A stretch of 64,000 nucleotides of DNA from an uncultured Lachnospiraceae bacterium (GTDB taxonomy: Bacteria; Bacillota; Clostridia; Lachnospirales; Lachnospiraceae). Below, in pieces: positions 53,805-62,044 of this stretch (position 1 is the first letter of the stretch; the number at the start of each line of letters is the position of its first letter). The stretch spans positions 28,777-92,776 of the forward strand of contig CAJUES010000006.1 of assembly GCA_910585765.1 (NCBI GenBank), read 5' to 3'. The position numbers and the translations under genes were made by a program. The notes beneath the pieces are model-generated. The model was not told the DNA's origin and did not search any database. It saw nothing but the letters and a program-made list of their open reading frames with translations.

Positions 53805-54398
53805 TTACTCACCTTTCACTTCCAGCCCCAACGTTCCCATGATATATGCGATCTCCCTGTCCACATCCCCGCTCGTCAGGCCGGTCGTCTGCGCAGTTAC
53901 CCTGAGTCCCTCCAGCGCATACAAAATATTGCGCGCCGCCTCGGCAGCGTCCTCGCAGACCATCCACTCCTGTCTGACGCCCTCCTCGATGAGCCGCTCC
54001 AGCGCAGCCGCAGACTTGTCAAACTGCTTTTTTACCGGATTATTTTTCCCGGAAACCTTATTTTCAAACAGGTACTCATATGTCGCTGCCGCCAGATTGT
54101 CCTTCTTCTTCAAGATCACCCGCTTCTGCCCGTCGAGATACTGCAGCAGGATCTCTCCCGGTGTGCGGTTCCGGCTCCCTGCAGCCTCCGGCAAGGCTCC
54201 AGCGCCCGCATACTCCTCCTCGAGCACCGCCTCAAAAAGCTCTTTCGTGTTCGCAAAATACAGGTAGAGACCGCCCCGGCTTATACCGCACACCTCCACA
54301 ATATCCTTCATCGTGACTGTCCTGTAGCCGTTTTTGAGAAATACTTCCCTCGCCCTCTCCACAATGTACTTTCTTTTCTGTAGTGCTCTGTCTCCCAT
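53805..54398 (-). CDS. TetR/AcrR-family transcriptional regulator
   Basis: This 197-residue protein has the TetR DNA-binding domain: IVERAREVFLKNGYRTVTMKDIVEVCGISRGGLYLYFANTKELFEAVL region. The ligand domain has no named match. The ATG at 54398 follows AAGGAGC. The gene sits between an unnamed gene and the thioesterase, all on the minus strand, so it may regulate this small group and respond to an acyl compound (inference). Confidence 0.92.
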   Translation of the reverse strand: MGDRALQKRKYIVERAREVFLKNGYRTVTMKDIVEVCGISRGGLYLYFANTKELFEAVLEEEYAGAGALPEAAGSRNRTPGEILLQYLDGQKRVILKKKDNLAAATYEYLFENKVSGKNNPVKKQFDKSAAALERLIEEGVRQEWMVCEDAAEAARNILYALEGLRVTAQTTGLTSGDVDREIAYIMGTLGLEVKGE

Positions 54399-54410
54399 GC
54401 GCACGCTCCT

Positions 54411-54875
54411 TTAGTATTCCAACGGTCTGCTGATCTCCATCAGTTCCTTGAGCTTTAGCAGCAGTGCAAGGTACACCCCGTTCTGGACGCCCTCCGCCCA
54501 GATCGCACCCTTCACGTCCCCCTTGAGAACATACCTGGACAGGATATCCCCCAGCACAGTGATCTCCTGCAGCGAGCAGGCGCTGATCACGCGAAGCTCG
54601 TCCGCCGCCGTCCGGATGCGGTAGCGCGAAAACGTATACACATAGTTCCTGTTGATAAAATCGGTCTTTTTCGCCTCTTTGATAAAACTCAGCAGTGTCG
54701 AATCATACGTCGGAACCGCTATGGAATTCTTCTCGATCCCCTCGCCGCTGTAAATACTCGTCGCGCGCGTGCCGCTCTTCTCCTGAAGCCACGACAGATA
54801 CCGCATCAGCCTTGCCACGTCGTCCCTGTAACAAATGATAATCTCATCCCTTGAAAGCTTCAAACTGTCCTGCAT
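54411..54875 (-). CDS. Conserved hypothetical protein, DUF6508-like size
   Basis: I do not recognise this 154-residue protein with certainty. It is mostly helical, begins RDEIIICYRDDVARLMRYLSWLQEKSG and contains VPTYDSTLLSFIKEAKKTDFI, YVYTFSRYRIRT and VKGAIWAEGVQNGVYLALLLKLKELM. There is no signal peptide or membrane helix. A good ribosome site (GGGGGAGG) precedes the ATG. It lies 12 bases before the TetR gene, so the two are probably one operon with the thioesterase. No function is proposed. Confidence 0.7.
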   Translation of the reverse strand: MQDSLKLSRDEIIICYRDDVARLMRYLSWLQEKSGTRATSIYSGEGIEKNSIAVPTYDSTLLSFIKEAKKTDFINRNYVYTFSRYRIRTAADELRVISACSLQEITVLGDILSRYVLKGDVKGAIWAEGVQNGVYLALLLKLKELMEISRPLEY

Positions 54876-54999
54876 ATACGTACCTCCCCCGCATCACATT
54901 TCCACGTTTCCCTGTTTTACTCTATTCTAACATAAAACAAAAAAATGTACAATTTTTCTTTCCAATTTTTGTTTTTCGAGAAACTTAATAAAAATTTTA

Positions 55000-55029
55000 T
55001 TGCCCGCCGCCGTTTTTTGCGGTTATTAT
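55000..55029 (+). promoter_or_regulatory. Possible promoter of the vanZ-like gene
   Basis: TTGCCC (55000-55005) and TATTAT (55024-55029) are 18 bases apart, about 60 bases before the start codon. Confidence 0.35.
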
Positions 55030-55087
55030 AAAAATATTGCAGATCGCCTTCTGCAATATCTATCAGAAAATTTTCAGGAGAATCACT

Positions 55088-55612
55088 ATGACATTGCAAA
55101 GATTTGTAAAAGCCCTGCTGCGCTTTCTATTGAAGCCGCTGTCCTTTATCCCGGCACTTTTGATGATGTACATCATCTTTTCCTTCTCGGCGCAGGACGG
55201 CGCTGCCAGCGCCAACCTAAGCTACAAAGTTTCCCACAAAGCCGTGTCCATCGCTGACCGGGCACTCGACCTGGAGCTCACGGACCAGCAGGTGGCGCGC
55301 TGCATCAGGAAAATACATTTTTATGTGCGCAAGCTTGCCCACTTCTCGGAGTACTTCCTGCTCGCGATCACCGTGGCATTCCCCCTTTACGTGTACGGCG
55401 TGCGCGGAATCTGGCTGGTGATCGCCGGAGGGATTCTCTGCGTCGGCTTCGCCGCGCTCGACGAGCTCCACCAGCACTTTGTCAGCGGCCGCAGCTGCTC
55501 TGTGCGGGACGTGGTCATTGACAGCTGCGGCGTCCTGACCGGGATCGTGTTCGTGCGGATCTTCGGATATATCGGGAGAAAGACGGTCTTTGAACCCCTG
55601 AGCCGTCATTGA
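55088..55612 (+). CDS. VanZ-family membrane protein
   Basis: This 174-residue protein has four membrane helices and the VanZ signature: MYIIFSFSAQDG near the start, KLAHFSEYFLLAI in the middle and ALDELHQHFVSGRSCSVRDVVIDSCGVLTG at the end. VanZ gives low-level teicoplanin resistance in enterococci, but homologues are widespread housekeeping proteins of unsettled role. The start at 55088 follows AGGAG; a longer frame begins at 55037. It is monocistronic. Confidence 0.9.
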   Translation: MTLQRFVKALLRFLLKPLSFIPALLMMYIIFSFSAQDGAASANLSYKVSHKAVSIADRALDLELTDQQVARCIRKIHFYVRKLAHFSEYFLLAITVAFPLYVYGVRGIWLVIAGGILCVGFAALDELHQHFVSGRSCSVRDVVIDSCGVLTGIVFVRIFGYIGRKTVFEPLSRH

Positions 55613-55777
55613 CGGAAAAACAGCGCACGCCGCAACATATTAGCTAATATATTGTTATATTTTCGCAATATAGTTATAGATTATACGCTTGTTTCATTGT
55701 ATAGTAATATTATGTTTAGCAGAGATGTTAGACTTGCTAATTAGCAATTCCGGAAGAATTCCCCTTTTACACAACAG

Positions 55778-55799
55778 GAAGCCTGAGTATTCAGGCTTC
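55778..55799 (+). terminator. Rho-independent terminator
   Basis: GAAGCCTGA (55778-55786) pairs with TCAGGCTTC (55791-55799), GTAT loop, followed by TTTGTTTTG. Probably ends the vanZ-like transcript. Confidence 0.8.
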
Positions 55800-55815
55800 T
55801 TTGTTTTGTATCATG

Positions 55816-55895
55816 CTTGTTTTGCGCTTTACTTGTTTTGTATTTTACTTGTTTCGCGCTTTACTTGTTTTGCACTTTACTTGTCTTGTTTCTTA
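55816..55895. repeat. 16-base tandem repeat array, five copies
   Basis: Five units of consensus CTTGTTTTGCRCTTTA start at 55816, 55832, 55848, 55864 and 55880. The last copy is diverged. Confidence 0.9.
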
Positions 55896-55898
55896 TTA

Positions 55899-55999
55899 TA
55901 ATCTGTATAATCTGTATTTTTCGTAATCTGTATTTTTGTAATCTGCATTTTTCGTAATCTGTATTTTTCGTAATCTGTATTTCGTAACTGTATTTTTGG
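55899..55999. repeat. 16-base tandem repeat array, about six copies
   Basis: Units of consensus TAATCTGTATTTTTCG run from 55899 to about 55999, with lengths of 9 to 16 bases. The sequence is unrelated to the array just before it, yet has the same period. Confidence 0.9.
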
Positions 56000-56070
56000 T
56001 TTGTCTTTTATTGAGCCTCTGTCCTGTCCGTATTTTTGCTGTATCTTATCCGGATAAGGTCCGGGTTCAC

Positions 56071-56131
56071 CGCAGAAAGCCGGCGTGTTCCATGATACAC
56101 ACCACGGACACGCCGGCTTTCTGCGCGTTTT
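56071..56131 (+). terminator. Strong hairpin with T-tract, no obvious gene
   Basis: An 18 bp perfect stem (56071-56088 with 56108-56125) encloses a 19-base loop and is followed by CGTTTTTT on the plus strand. It looks like an intrinsic terminator. The nearest upstream plus-strand gene already has its own terminator, so it may end a small RNA. Confidence 0.7.
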
Positions 56132-56142
56132 TTCTATTATTT

Positions 56143-56199
56143 AGGAACTGCAGGAAAATAACCGATGCAACTTGCGCAGGACATTTTCCTACAGTTCCT
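56143..56199. repeat. 17 bp inverted repeat of the AGGAACTG family
   Basis: AGGAACTGCAGGAAAAT (56143-56159) and ATTTTCCTACAGTTCCT (56183-56199) pair with one mismatch, loop of 23. It sits at the 3' end of the DUF3048 gene and shares the AGGAACTG word with elements at 15302 and 23911. Confidence 0.7.
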
Positions 56200-56208
56200 T
56201 AATCCGAC

Positions 56209-57297
56209 TCAGTTAAATACCACCGGTCTTCCTGTCTGTGCCACGGCTATGTATGTTTTACCCTCATTGAGCTGGATCTCATTGCCAAAGTCATCATAAT
56301 ATATGGTCGGCGTGTAGTCTCCCGCCTTCTGCCATGTGACATGGATGCACTTTCCCTTTGTGAAATAATATCCGTCCTCCGTATTGTCGATATTCTGGAA
56401 ATACAGATATCCCTTGTCGTCAAGCCTGCACCACTTCGTATTCTGCACGATCACGTTGGCGAATTTCAGCTGCTGGCCGTTCAGCCCGTCCGTCTGCGGC
56501 TTTCCGTGAATCGACTTGTAGTAGAGACCGTCCTCGGGATTGTATACAAACGAACTCTTTGTGTATGTGAAAACGTGCGAGAGATCGATCGCATTCGCCG
56601 TCGCTGCCGCCGGACCGTACTGCTCCAGCGTATTGACGCCGGCTGCGAAGGTAAAATGCTTCGCATTGTAAAAGCCCTCCCTGATATTCAGGGAATAGCC
56701 AAGATCTGTGCAGGCGTTGATGATACCCGACGCGTTGATGTACGCATTGTGCGGCGCCTTTCTGTCGGATGTCCTGAAAAAAGCACCTGCACCGGGCGCG
56801 CCTCCTCCGACACCGTACTGATTTGTCCCCGAAATATTGTTGATATCAGCCGCAGTGATCCGATCCTTCATGTAGAACACACCGCCGAAGTGGATCAGGA
56901 TCGGATCCCACTCCGTCGCCTCCGGGATATAGTAAGCCCTGCAGCTCCTGATATTTCCGATCTTGGAGAGGCTTGTCCAGTTGCTGATCACCGCCATCTG
57001 GCGTGAGATCTCTCCCTCCTCCATGATCTCGTACAGGATGTCCGCATTGCTGATGCCGTAGGACGGCTGCGCCGTCTTGTCCGTCGGCATCATCACTGCG
57101 ATCGGTCTGACTGTGGACTGCTCTGCCGGGATCCACTCATTTGTGTATACACTCCTGACACAGCCCGGAACCGCCTCATCCGCTCTCACCTCCAGTGCGG
57201 GCAGGATATCGCCCGCCGGCAGGACCGCCATGGATGCCGCCGCAAGCACGACTGCCGCCGCCCGTCCCATCATTTTCCTGATACTTGCCTTCTTCAT
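56209..57297 (-). CDS. Exported DUF3048 (YerB-like) protein
   Basis: This 362-residue protein has a signal peptide (AAAVVLAAASMAVLPAG region, cleaved near ADA/RADEA). It carries two DUF3048 segments: RPIAVMMPTDKTAQPSYGISNADILYEIMEEGEISRQMAV, then IGNIRSCRAYYIPEATEWDPILIHFGG. The C-terminal DUF3048 part ends in KTYIAVAQTGRPVVF. B. subtilis YerB is a lipoprotein of this family with unclear function; here no lipobox is obvious. The gene lies 36 bases downstream of a response-regulator gene. Confidence 0.88.
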   Translation of the reverse strand: MKKASIRKMMGRAAAVVLAAASMAVLPAGDILPALEVRADEAVPGCVRSVYTNEWIPAEQSTVRPIAVMMPTDKTAQPSYGISNADILYEIMEEGEISRQMAVISNWTSLSKIGNIRSCRAYYIPEATEWDPILIHFGGVFYMKDRITAADINNISGTNQYGVGGGAPGAGAFFRTSDRKAPHNAYINASGIINACTDLGYSLNIREGFYNAKHFTFAAGVNTLEQYGPAAATANAIDLSHVFTYTKSSFVYNPEDGLYYKSIHGKPQTDGLNGQQLKFANVIVQNTKWCRLDDKGYLYFQNIDNTEDGYYFTKGKCIHVTWQKAGDYTPTIYYDDFGNEIQLNEGKTYIAVAQTGRPVVFN

Positions 57298-57333
57298 TTT
57301 CCAACCATTCCTTTCCTGTTATATACGGCAGTT

Positions 57334-57783
57334 TTACTCTGCCTGTTCGTACTCGACATTCTCTTTTCTGATCTGGTACAGATCGATCATCCGCTGCACG
57401 CGCTGCCTGACCACATTCTCCTGAAACGGTTTCTGTATGTAGTCCGCAACATCATAATCACACGCCCTGCGGATATTCCTGTCATTTACATTGGAGCTTA
57501 TGAGTATCACCGGCACCGTGTGGAGCGCTGTCTCCTTCATATATTTTAGGACTGCAAACCCGTCACATACCGGCATGACGATATCCAGCAGCACCGCTGC
57601 CACTCTGCCGCGCTCTTCCGCCAGGAGTTCTATCGCCCCCCTGCCATCCTGACACTCTACGATCTCATAATCCTCCTCAAAGATACTTTTCAAAACAAAT
57701 CGATTGACAGCCTTATCGTCAACGATCAACATCTTCGGTCTCTGAATCTGTGGTTTTTCTCTTCTCTTCATCTGTAAATCCAT
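57334..57783 (-). CDS. Single-domain response regulator (receiver only)
   Basis: This 149-residue protein is one CheY-like receiver: MLIVDDKAVNRFVL with the acidic pair, phospho-acceptor Asp in AVLLDIVMPVCDG, Ser in VILISSNV and Lys in DYIQKPF. It has no output domain and so probably passes signals by protein contacts or phosphotransfer, possibly from a hybrid kinase. An N-terminal basic stretch precedes the fold. The start ATG at 57783 lies close to GAGGG; the ATG at residue 5 has a longer spacing. Confidence 0.92.
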   Translation of the reverse strand: MDLQMKRREKPQIQRPKMLIVDDKAVNRFVLKSIFEEDYEIVECQDGRGAIELLAEERGRVAAVLLDIVMPVCDGFAVLKYMKETALHTVPVILISSNVNDRNIRRACDYDVADYIQKPFQENVVRQRVQRMIDLYQIRKENVEYEQAE

Positions 57784-57805
57784 CCCTCAAATGTCTGTTA
57801 TCCTA

Positions 57806-58429
57806 TCACTTTTTGTCGACAGCCCTCCTGAGCTTCGCCTTCAGTCTCTGCAGCGCATTGTCTGTCGACTTGGCATCCCTCGACAGCACCCCTGCGATCT
57901 GGGAGTAGCTCATCCCCGTTATGTACAGGTCCAGAACCTGCTTCTCGAAACCGCTCAGCTCCTTCTCGATGATCGCCTCGATGTCCGCCACATTCTCCCT
58001 GTCGATCATGAGCTGTTCCGGGTTTGTCTCCACCGCGGATGCGATCACATTGACAAGCGCCGTGCCGTTCCCGTCACTCTCCGCCTCCGCCGTGTCAGCA
58101 TAGAGCGAAATATAGGTGTTGAGCGGCGCATGCTTCTCCCTGCGCGATGCCTGCACTGCCTTGTACATCTGCCGCGATACGCACAGATCCGCGAACGTAT
58201 AGAAGCTGGCATCCCGCCCCGGATCGTAATCCCGCACTGCCTTGAAGAGCCCGATCATGCCCTCCTGTATCAGATCGTCGTTGTCCGCGCCCAGAATATA
58301 CATGGATTTCGCCTTTTTGCGGACAAGGTTCTTGTACTTATCCATGATATAGTCCGTGATCTGGCGCTCACCGCTCCTCTGCCTGTCGATCAGCTCCTCG
58401 TCCGTAATCCCGTCATACATGTCTGACAT
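57806..58429 (-). CDS. sigH: RNA polymerase sigma-H factor
   Basis: This 207-residue sigma-70 family protein shows region 2 (DNDDLIQEGMIGLFKAVRDYDPGRDASFYTFADLCVSRQM) and region 4 (LSGFEKQVLDLYITGMSYSQIAGVLSRDAKSTDNALQRLK). It matches the SigH/Spo0H group of Firmicutes, which directs early sporulation and stationary-phase genes. Its place downstream of rlmB, mrnC and cysS is the conserved clostridial order. Confidence 0.95.
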   Translation of the reverse strand: MSDMYDGITDEELIDRQRSGERQITDYIMDKYKNLVRKKAKSMYILGADNDDLIQEGMIGLFKAVRDYDPGRDASFYTFADLCVSRQMYKAVQASRREKHAPLNTYISLYADTAEAESDGNGTALVNVIASAVETNPEQLMIDRENVADIEAIIEKELSGFEKQVLDLYITGMSYSQIAGVLSRDAKSTDNALQRLKAKLRRAVDKK

Positions 58430-58498
58430 CTGCTACCTCCATGCTATTTCTTTGCAGCACCTACCGCCAGGCGGCTTGTTTCCCCACGCGCCGCCAGC

Positions 58499-59275
58499 TC
58501 ATTGAAATCGCTGTCTGACGATCTCGTACGCGAGGACGCCCGCCGCGACAGAGGCATTCAGGGAGTCAATGTCCCCCTTCATCGGGATCGATGCCACATA
58601 GTCACATTTCTCCTTCACAAGCCTGCCCACGCCGTCCCCCTCACTGCCGATGACCAGTCCGATCGGTCCTGTGAGGTCAAGATCGTACATCGTCGTGCCG
58701 TCCATGTCCGCACAGACAAACCAGAGCCCTTCCTTTTTGAGCTCCTCCATCGTCTTGCCAAGGTTTGTCACCCTCGCGACCGGCGTGTAGTTCAACGCCC
58801 CCGCCGAAGTCCTCGCCACCGCCGCGGTCAGCCCCGCCGCCCGGTTCTTTGGGATGATGACGCCGTGCGCCCCCGCAAGGTTTGCCGTCCTGACAATGGC
58901 ACCCAGATTGTGCGGGTCCTCGATATTGTCCAGCAGAATGATGAACGGCGGCTCATCCTTCGCGCGTGCCGCAGCAAGGATATCCTCCACCTCCGCGTAC
59001 TCGTACGCTGCCGCATACGCGATCACTCCCTGATGCTTGCCGGTCTCGCTGAGCTGGTCAAGCCGCTCCTTTGTCACAAACCGGATCATGGTATCGCGCT
59101 TTTTTGCCTCCCGCTTGATCGTCTGTATCGGTCCGTCCTGTGCCCCGTCGAGCACAAAAAGCTTATCGATCGGCTTTCCCGCGCGAAACGCCTCTATGAC
59201 CGCATTTCTTCCCTCGATCACATTTTCCGTCCCGGCGTCCCCCGCCGGTTCCCTCTCTAATTCCTCATCTCTCAT
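58499..59275 (-). CDS. rlmB: 23S rRNA (guanosine-2'-O-)-methyltransferase RlmB
   Basis: This 258-residue SPOUT-class enzyme starts, after a short acidic tail, with ENVIEGRNAVIEAFRAGKPIDKLFV, the substrate-binding domain. The knot is seen in LLDNIEDPHNLGAIVRTANLAGAHGVIIP, GLVIGSEGDGV and IPMKGDIDSLNASVAAGVLAYE. It methylates a guanosine of 23S rRNA (G2251 in E. coli). It belongs to the cysS-mrnC-rlmB-sigH order, but an unrelated gene separates it from mrnC. Confidence 0.95.
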   Translation of the reverse strand: MRDEELEREPAGDAGTENVIEGRNAVIEAFRAGKPIDKLFVLDGAQDGPIQTIKREAKKRDTMIRFVTKERLDQLSETGKHQGVIAYAAAYEYAEVEDILAAARAKDEPPFIILLDNIEDPHNLGAIVRTANLAGAHGVIIPKNRAAGLTAAVARTSAGALNYTPVARVTNLGKTMEELKKEGLWFVCADMDGTTMYDLDLTGPIGLVIGSEGDGVGRLVKEKCDYVASIPMKGDIDSLNASVAAGVLAYEIVRQRFQ

Positions 59276-59294
59276 GCAGACTGCATCTTCCTTT

Positions 59295-60050
59295 CTATTG
59301 ACCCACCAGCACTACCTGATCCCTCTTAGGGAAATGAATGTTCAATCCCATTTTCCAAAGTTTGAAATAACCCCGAAAAGGATTCTCCTGCTCTGTCTCA
59401 AGCATATGCCACCGCAGATAGTAGGACAGATGATAGCTGCAGCTGATGTGATACAGCGCCTCTGACATCATCTTGATATCCTCAAAACCCTCCCTGTAGG
59501 GCAGATCCCGACACCATTCCAATATATCCACATCCGGAACATCTGCTCCAATTTCACCATGCGCCCACGCCTGGTAAACCTTCTCCTCAAATTCCCGCCC
59601 ATCCTGTCCAGTAAGAAACTCGATCCGTGACTCCTCGTCCAAGGGAGCCTCCTCGTCCAACTCCTCCACAAAAATACGGTTGATCGCCCTGATATAGATT
59701 CGGGCAGCGTCAATGGCAGCCTGCCTGTCCTCCCCCGAGAACCGGACATAAAAGTATGCAGCGTAAGCCGTCTGTCCGTTGGGCAGCTGAATCTCTGCCG
59801 TATCTCTGCTGGCATCATCGATCTCCAGCAAGCCCTGAAACATATCCAGCCCCGGCTTGCCATAGAGCGCAAAAACAGGACGCAGACGTTCCAGATTGCC
59901 GCCCCGTAGATCCTGAAACAGAAAGGGAGGCACTGCTTCCTGCTCCAGATCGTACTCGTGTTCTCCAAAAATATCCAGCAACACTTCGTCCTGTTCAATA
60001 ACCTCTGTCCAACCGCCAGGAAGGTATTCACTACATTGTTCTATAGTCAT
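59295..60050 (-). CDS. Uncharacterised acidic protein inserted in the cysS-sigH gene order
   Basis: I do not recognise this 251-residue protein. It is acidic and soluble, with MTIEQCSEYLPGGWTEVIEQDEVLLDIFGEHEYDLEQE at the start and FVEELDEEAPLDEESRIEFLTG in the middle. A tryptophan-rich C-terminal part includes HLSYYLRWHMLETEQENPFRGYFKLWKMG. It resembles in composition small immunity-type proteins of Firmicutes, but no family could be assigned. The conserved clostridial order joins mrnC directly to rlmB, so this gene looks like an insertion. It uses more non-preferred codons than its neighbours by eye. Confidence 0.72.
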   Translation of the reverse strand: MTIEQCSEYLPGGWTEVIEQDEVLLDIFGEHEYDLEQEAVPPFLFQDLRGGNLERLRPVFALYGKPGLDMFQGLLEIDDASRDTAEIQLPNGQTAYAAYFYVRFSGEDRQAAIDAARIYIRAINRIFVEELDEEAPLDEESRIEFLTGQDGREFEEKVYQAWAHGEIGADVPDVDILEWCRDLPYREGFEDIKMMSEALYHISCSYHLSYYLRWHMLETEQENPFRGYFKLWKMGLNIHFPKRDQVVLVGQ

Positions 60051-60078
60051 AATAACACCCCTATGTATTTATTGAAAG

Positions 60079-60597
60079 TTACAACTCAACCTGTGCCATC
60101 TCGATCGCCTGTCCGACAAGCCAGAGGATCCGCTCCGTGTCGTCCCGCAGAAAGAGATATCCGCAGAGCGCCTCAAACCCGGTCGCCCTGCGGTAATCCG
60201 CAAGGCTTGCGTTCTTCGCCGTCGAGTGCAGCTTTGTATTCTTACCGCGCCTGTAGATCTCCTGCTCCTCCTCCGTGAGATGCCCGTACACCGCATCGAT
60301 CAGTTTCGCCTGCGTCTGTGCGCAGACAATCCTCGTCGTGTGCTTATGCAGCGTGTTGGCAGCCCGCTGTCCCCTCTCCACGATCAGTGTCCTGATGATG
60401 ATCTCAAACACGGCATCTCCGATATAAGCCAGCGTGAGCGGCGAGTACGTCCTGATATCCACCTCCCCGCCGCCGAACGTGCCGCGTATCTGCGCGAGCA
60501 GACCCGATCCGCCAGTACCCTTTATTGCGGTCTCCTCTCTATTCGCGCTTCCCGCGCTTCTGCTGTCCAGGTCTGCTGTCCCTATGCCTTCTTCCAT
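60079..60597 (-). CDS. mrnC: Mini-ribonuclease III
   Basis: This 172-residue RNase III-like protein lacks a dsRNA-binding domain. The core begins YSPLTLAYIGDAVFEIIIRT, with the catalytic acidic residue in YIGDAVFE, and KNTKLHSTAKNASLADYRRATGFEALCGYLFL holds the second acidic motif. MrnC matures 23S rRNA ends. The N-terminal 45 residues are unusually long and low in complexity. It overlaps the end of cysS by 16 bases, so the two are translated together. Confidence 0.95.
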   Translation of the reverse strand: MEEGIGTADLDSRSAGSANREETAIKGTGGSGLLAQIRGTFGGGEVDIRTYSPLTLAYIGDAVFEIIIRTLIVERGQRAANTLHKHTTRIVCAQTQAKLIDAVYGHLTEEEQEIYRRGKNTKLHSTAKNASLADYRRATGFEALCGYLFLRDDTERILWLVGQAIEMAQVEL

Positions 60598-62003
60598 TTC
60601 ACACCCTCGCGCGTATCTTCCAGAACGATTCCTTTTTCGAGCAGCTCGTTCCTGATCGCGTCCGCCTTTGCAAAGTCTTTCTCCTTCTTTGCCGCCTTCC
60701 TCTCCTCGATCCTGGCGAGCACATAGCGCTCCAGCTCCGCGTCCACGCCGTTCTCTGCCTCCTTTGCGGCGTATGCCGTCGTCAGGTTCAGCGACAGCAC
60801 CTCGTCAAAGCTCTCCGCCAGCGCGTGCTTGGTCGCGTCTGACATATCGTCCTTGAGCATATCGTACAACACCGTGATCGCCATGGACGAGTTCAGATCA
60901 TCGCACAGCGCCGCCTCGAACCTCGCCCTGTACTCGTCAAATTTTGCCCTGTCGATCCCGCCGTCCTTGTCGAGTGTCCCGATCTTCTTTATCAGCTTGT
61001 CGTACGCGGCACTCATGTTGTCGAGCACCTCGTACGAGAACTCGAGCGGCTTGCGGTAGTGCGACTGCAGACAGAAGAGACGGTATATGATCGGATCATA
61101 TCCCTCCGACTCGAGCAGGGAGACTGTCAGGAAACCGCCCTTTGACTTGCTCATCTTGCCCGACTTGTCGTTCAGGTGATGCACATGGAACCAGTAATTG
61201 CACCACTTGTGTCCCAGATACGCCTCACTCTGCGCGATCTCGTTCGTGTGGTGGGGGAAGATATTGTCCACGCCGCCGCAGTGGATATCCATGTACTCGC
61301 CGAGATGCTTCATGCTGATGCAGGAGCACTCGATGTGCCATCCCGGATAGCCCACGCCCCACGGACTGTCCCACTTCAACTCCTGATCGTCAAACTTGGA
61401 CTTGGTGAACCACAGCACAAAATCACTCTTGCTGCGCTTGTTTTCGTCCTCGTCCACATCGTCGCGCACACCGACAAGCAGTTCCTTCTCGCTCTGACTG
61501 GAAAATACATAGTACTCGTCGAGCTTTGCGGTGTCGAAATAAATGTTTCCGCCGCTCTCGTACGCATAGCCTTTTTTGACCAGCGCATCGATCATATGGA
61601 TGAACTCCGATATACAGTTCGTGGCAGGCTCCACCACGTCGGGCTTCTTGATATTTAATTTGGCGCAGTCATCAAAAAAGGCGTCTGTGTAGAATTCGGC
61701 GATCTCCATCACCGTCTTGTGCTCCCGCTTTGCACCCTTGAGCATCTTATCCTCGCCCGTGTCGGCATCGCTCGAGAGATGGCCCACATCCGTGATGTTC
61801 ATGACGCGCCTGACGTCATAGCCGACATAGCGAAGCGTCTTTTCCAGCAGATCCTCCATGATGTAGCTCCTCAGATTGCCGATATGCGCATAGTGGTACA
61901 CGGTCGGTCCGCAGGTGTACATCGCCACTTTTCCGTCCTCATTGGGGACAAACGGCTCCACCTTCCTCGTCAGCGTATTGTAAAAGGACACTTTGTTCTC
62001 CAT
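60582..62003 (-). CDS. cysS: Cysteinyl-tRNA synthetase
   Basis: This 473-residue class I synthetase has the HIGH-type motif in TCGPTVYHYAHIGN, the KMSKS loop in SGKMSKSKGG, and zinc ligands including CSCISMKHLGEYMDIHCGG. The length is normal. It is preceded 41 bases upstream by the serine acetyltransferase gene and followed by mrnC with overlap. The pairing of cysE and cysS links cysteine synthesis and charging. No T-box was recognised upstream of cysE within the window. Confidence 0.97.
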   Translation of the reverse strand: MENKVSFYNTLTRKVEPFVPNEDGKVAMYTCGPTVYHYAHIGNLRSYIMEDLLEKTLRYVGYDVRRVMNITDVGHLSSDADTGEDKMLKGAKREHKTVMEIAEFYTDAFFDDCAKLNIKKPDVVEPATNCISEFIHMIDALVKKGYAYESGGNIYFDTAKLDEYYVFSSQSEKELLVGVRDDVDEDENKRSKSDFVLWFTKSKFDDQELKWDSPWGVGYPGWHIECSCISMKHLGEYMDIHCGGVDNIFPHHTNEIAQSEAYLGHKWCNYWFHVHHLNDKSGKMSKSKGGFLTVSLLESEGYDPIIYRLFCLQSHYRKPLEFSYEVLDNMSAAYDKLIKKIGTLDKDGGIDRAKFDEYRARFEAALCDDLNSSMAITVLYDMLKDDMSDATKHALAESFDEVLSLNLTTAYAAKEAENGVDAELERYVLARIEERKAAKKEKDFAKADAIRNELLEKGIVLEDTREGVKWKKA

Positions 62004-62044
62004 TTTTCCATAACCTCCCGAAATATGTATATTTGTGACAGCCC

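Larger units (their letters stand above)
55613..56208. other. Gene-free region with tandem repeats and hairpins
   Basis: No protein gene is seen in 596 bases. In order it contains a terminator (55778-55799), a 16-base tandem repeat array (55816-55895), a second and unrelated 16-base array (55899-55999), a long terminator-like hairpin (56071-56131) and an inverted repeat that abuts the DUF3048 gene (56143-56199). Confidence 0.8.

Noticed and set aside
54411..55612. AgrB/AgrD-like peptide system near the vanZ gene
   Set aside because: The membrane protein has clear VanZ motifs and no adjacent pro-peptide or AgrB cysteine protease motif.
55816..55999. Possible CRISPR or att-type array
   Set aside because: Sixteen-base units follow each other without spacers; low-complexity tandem repeats explain them.
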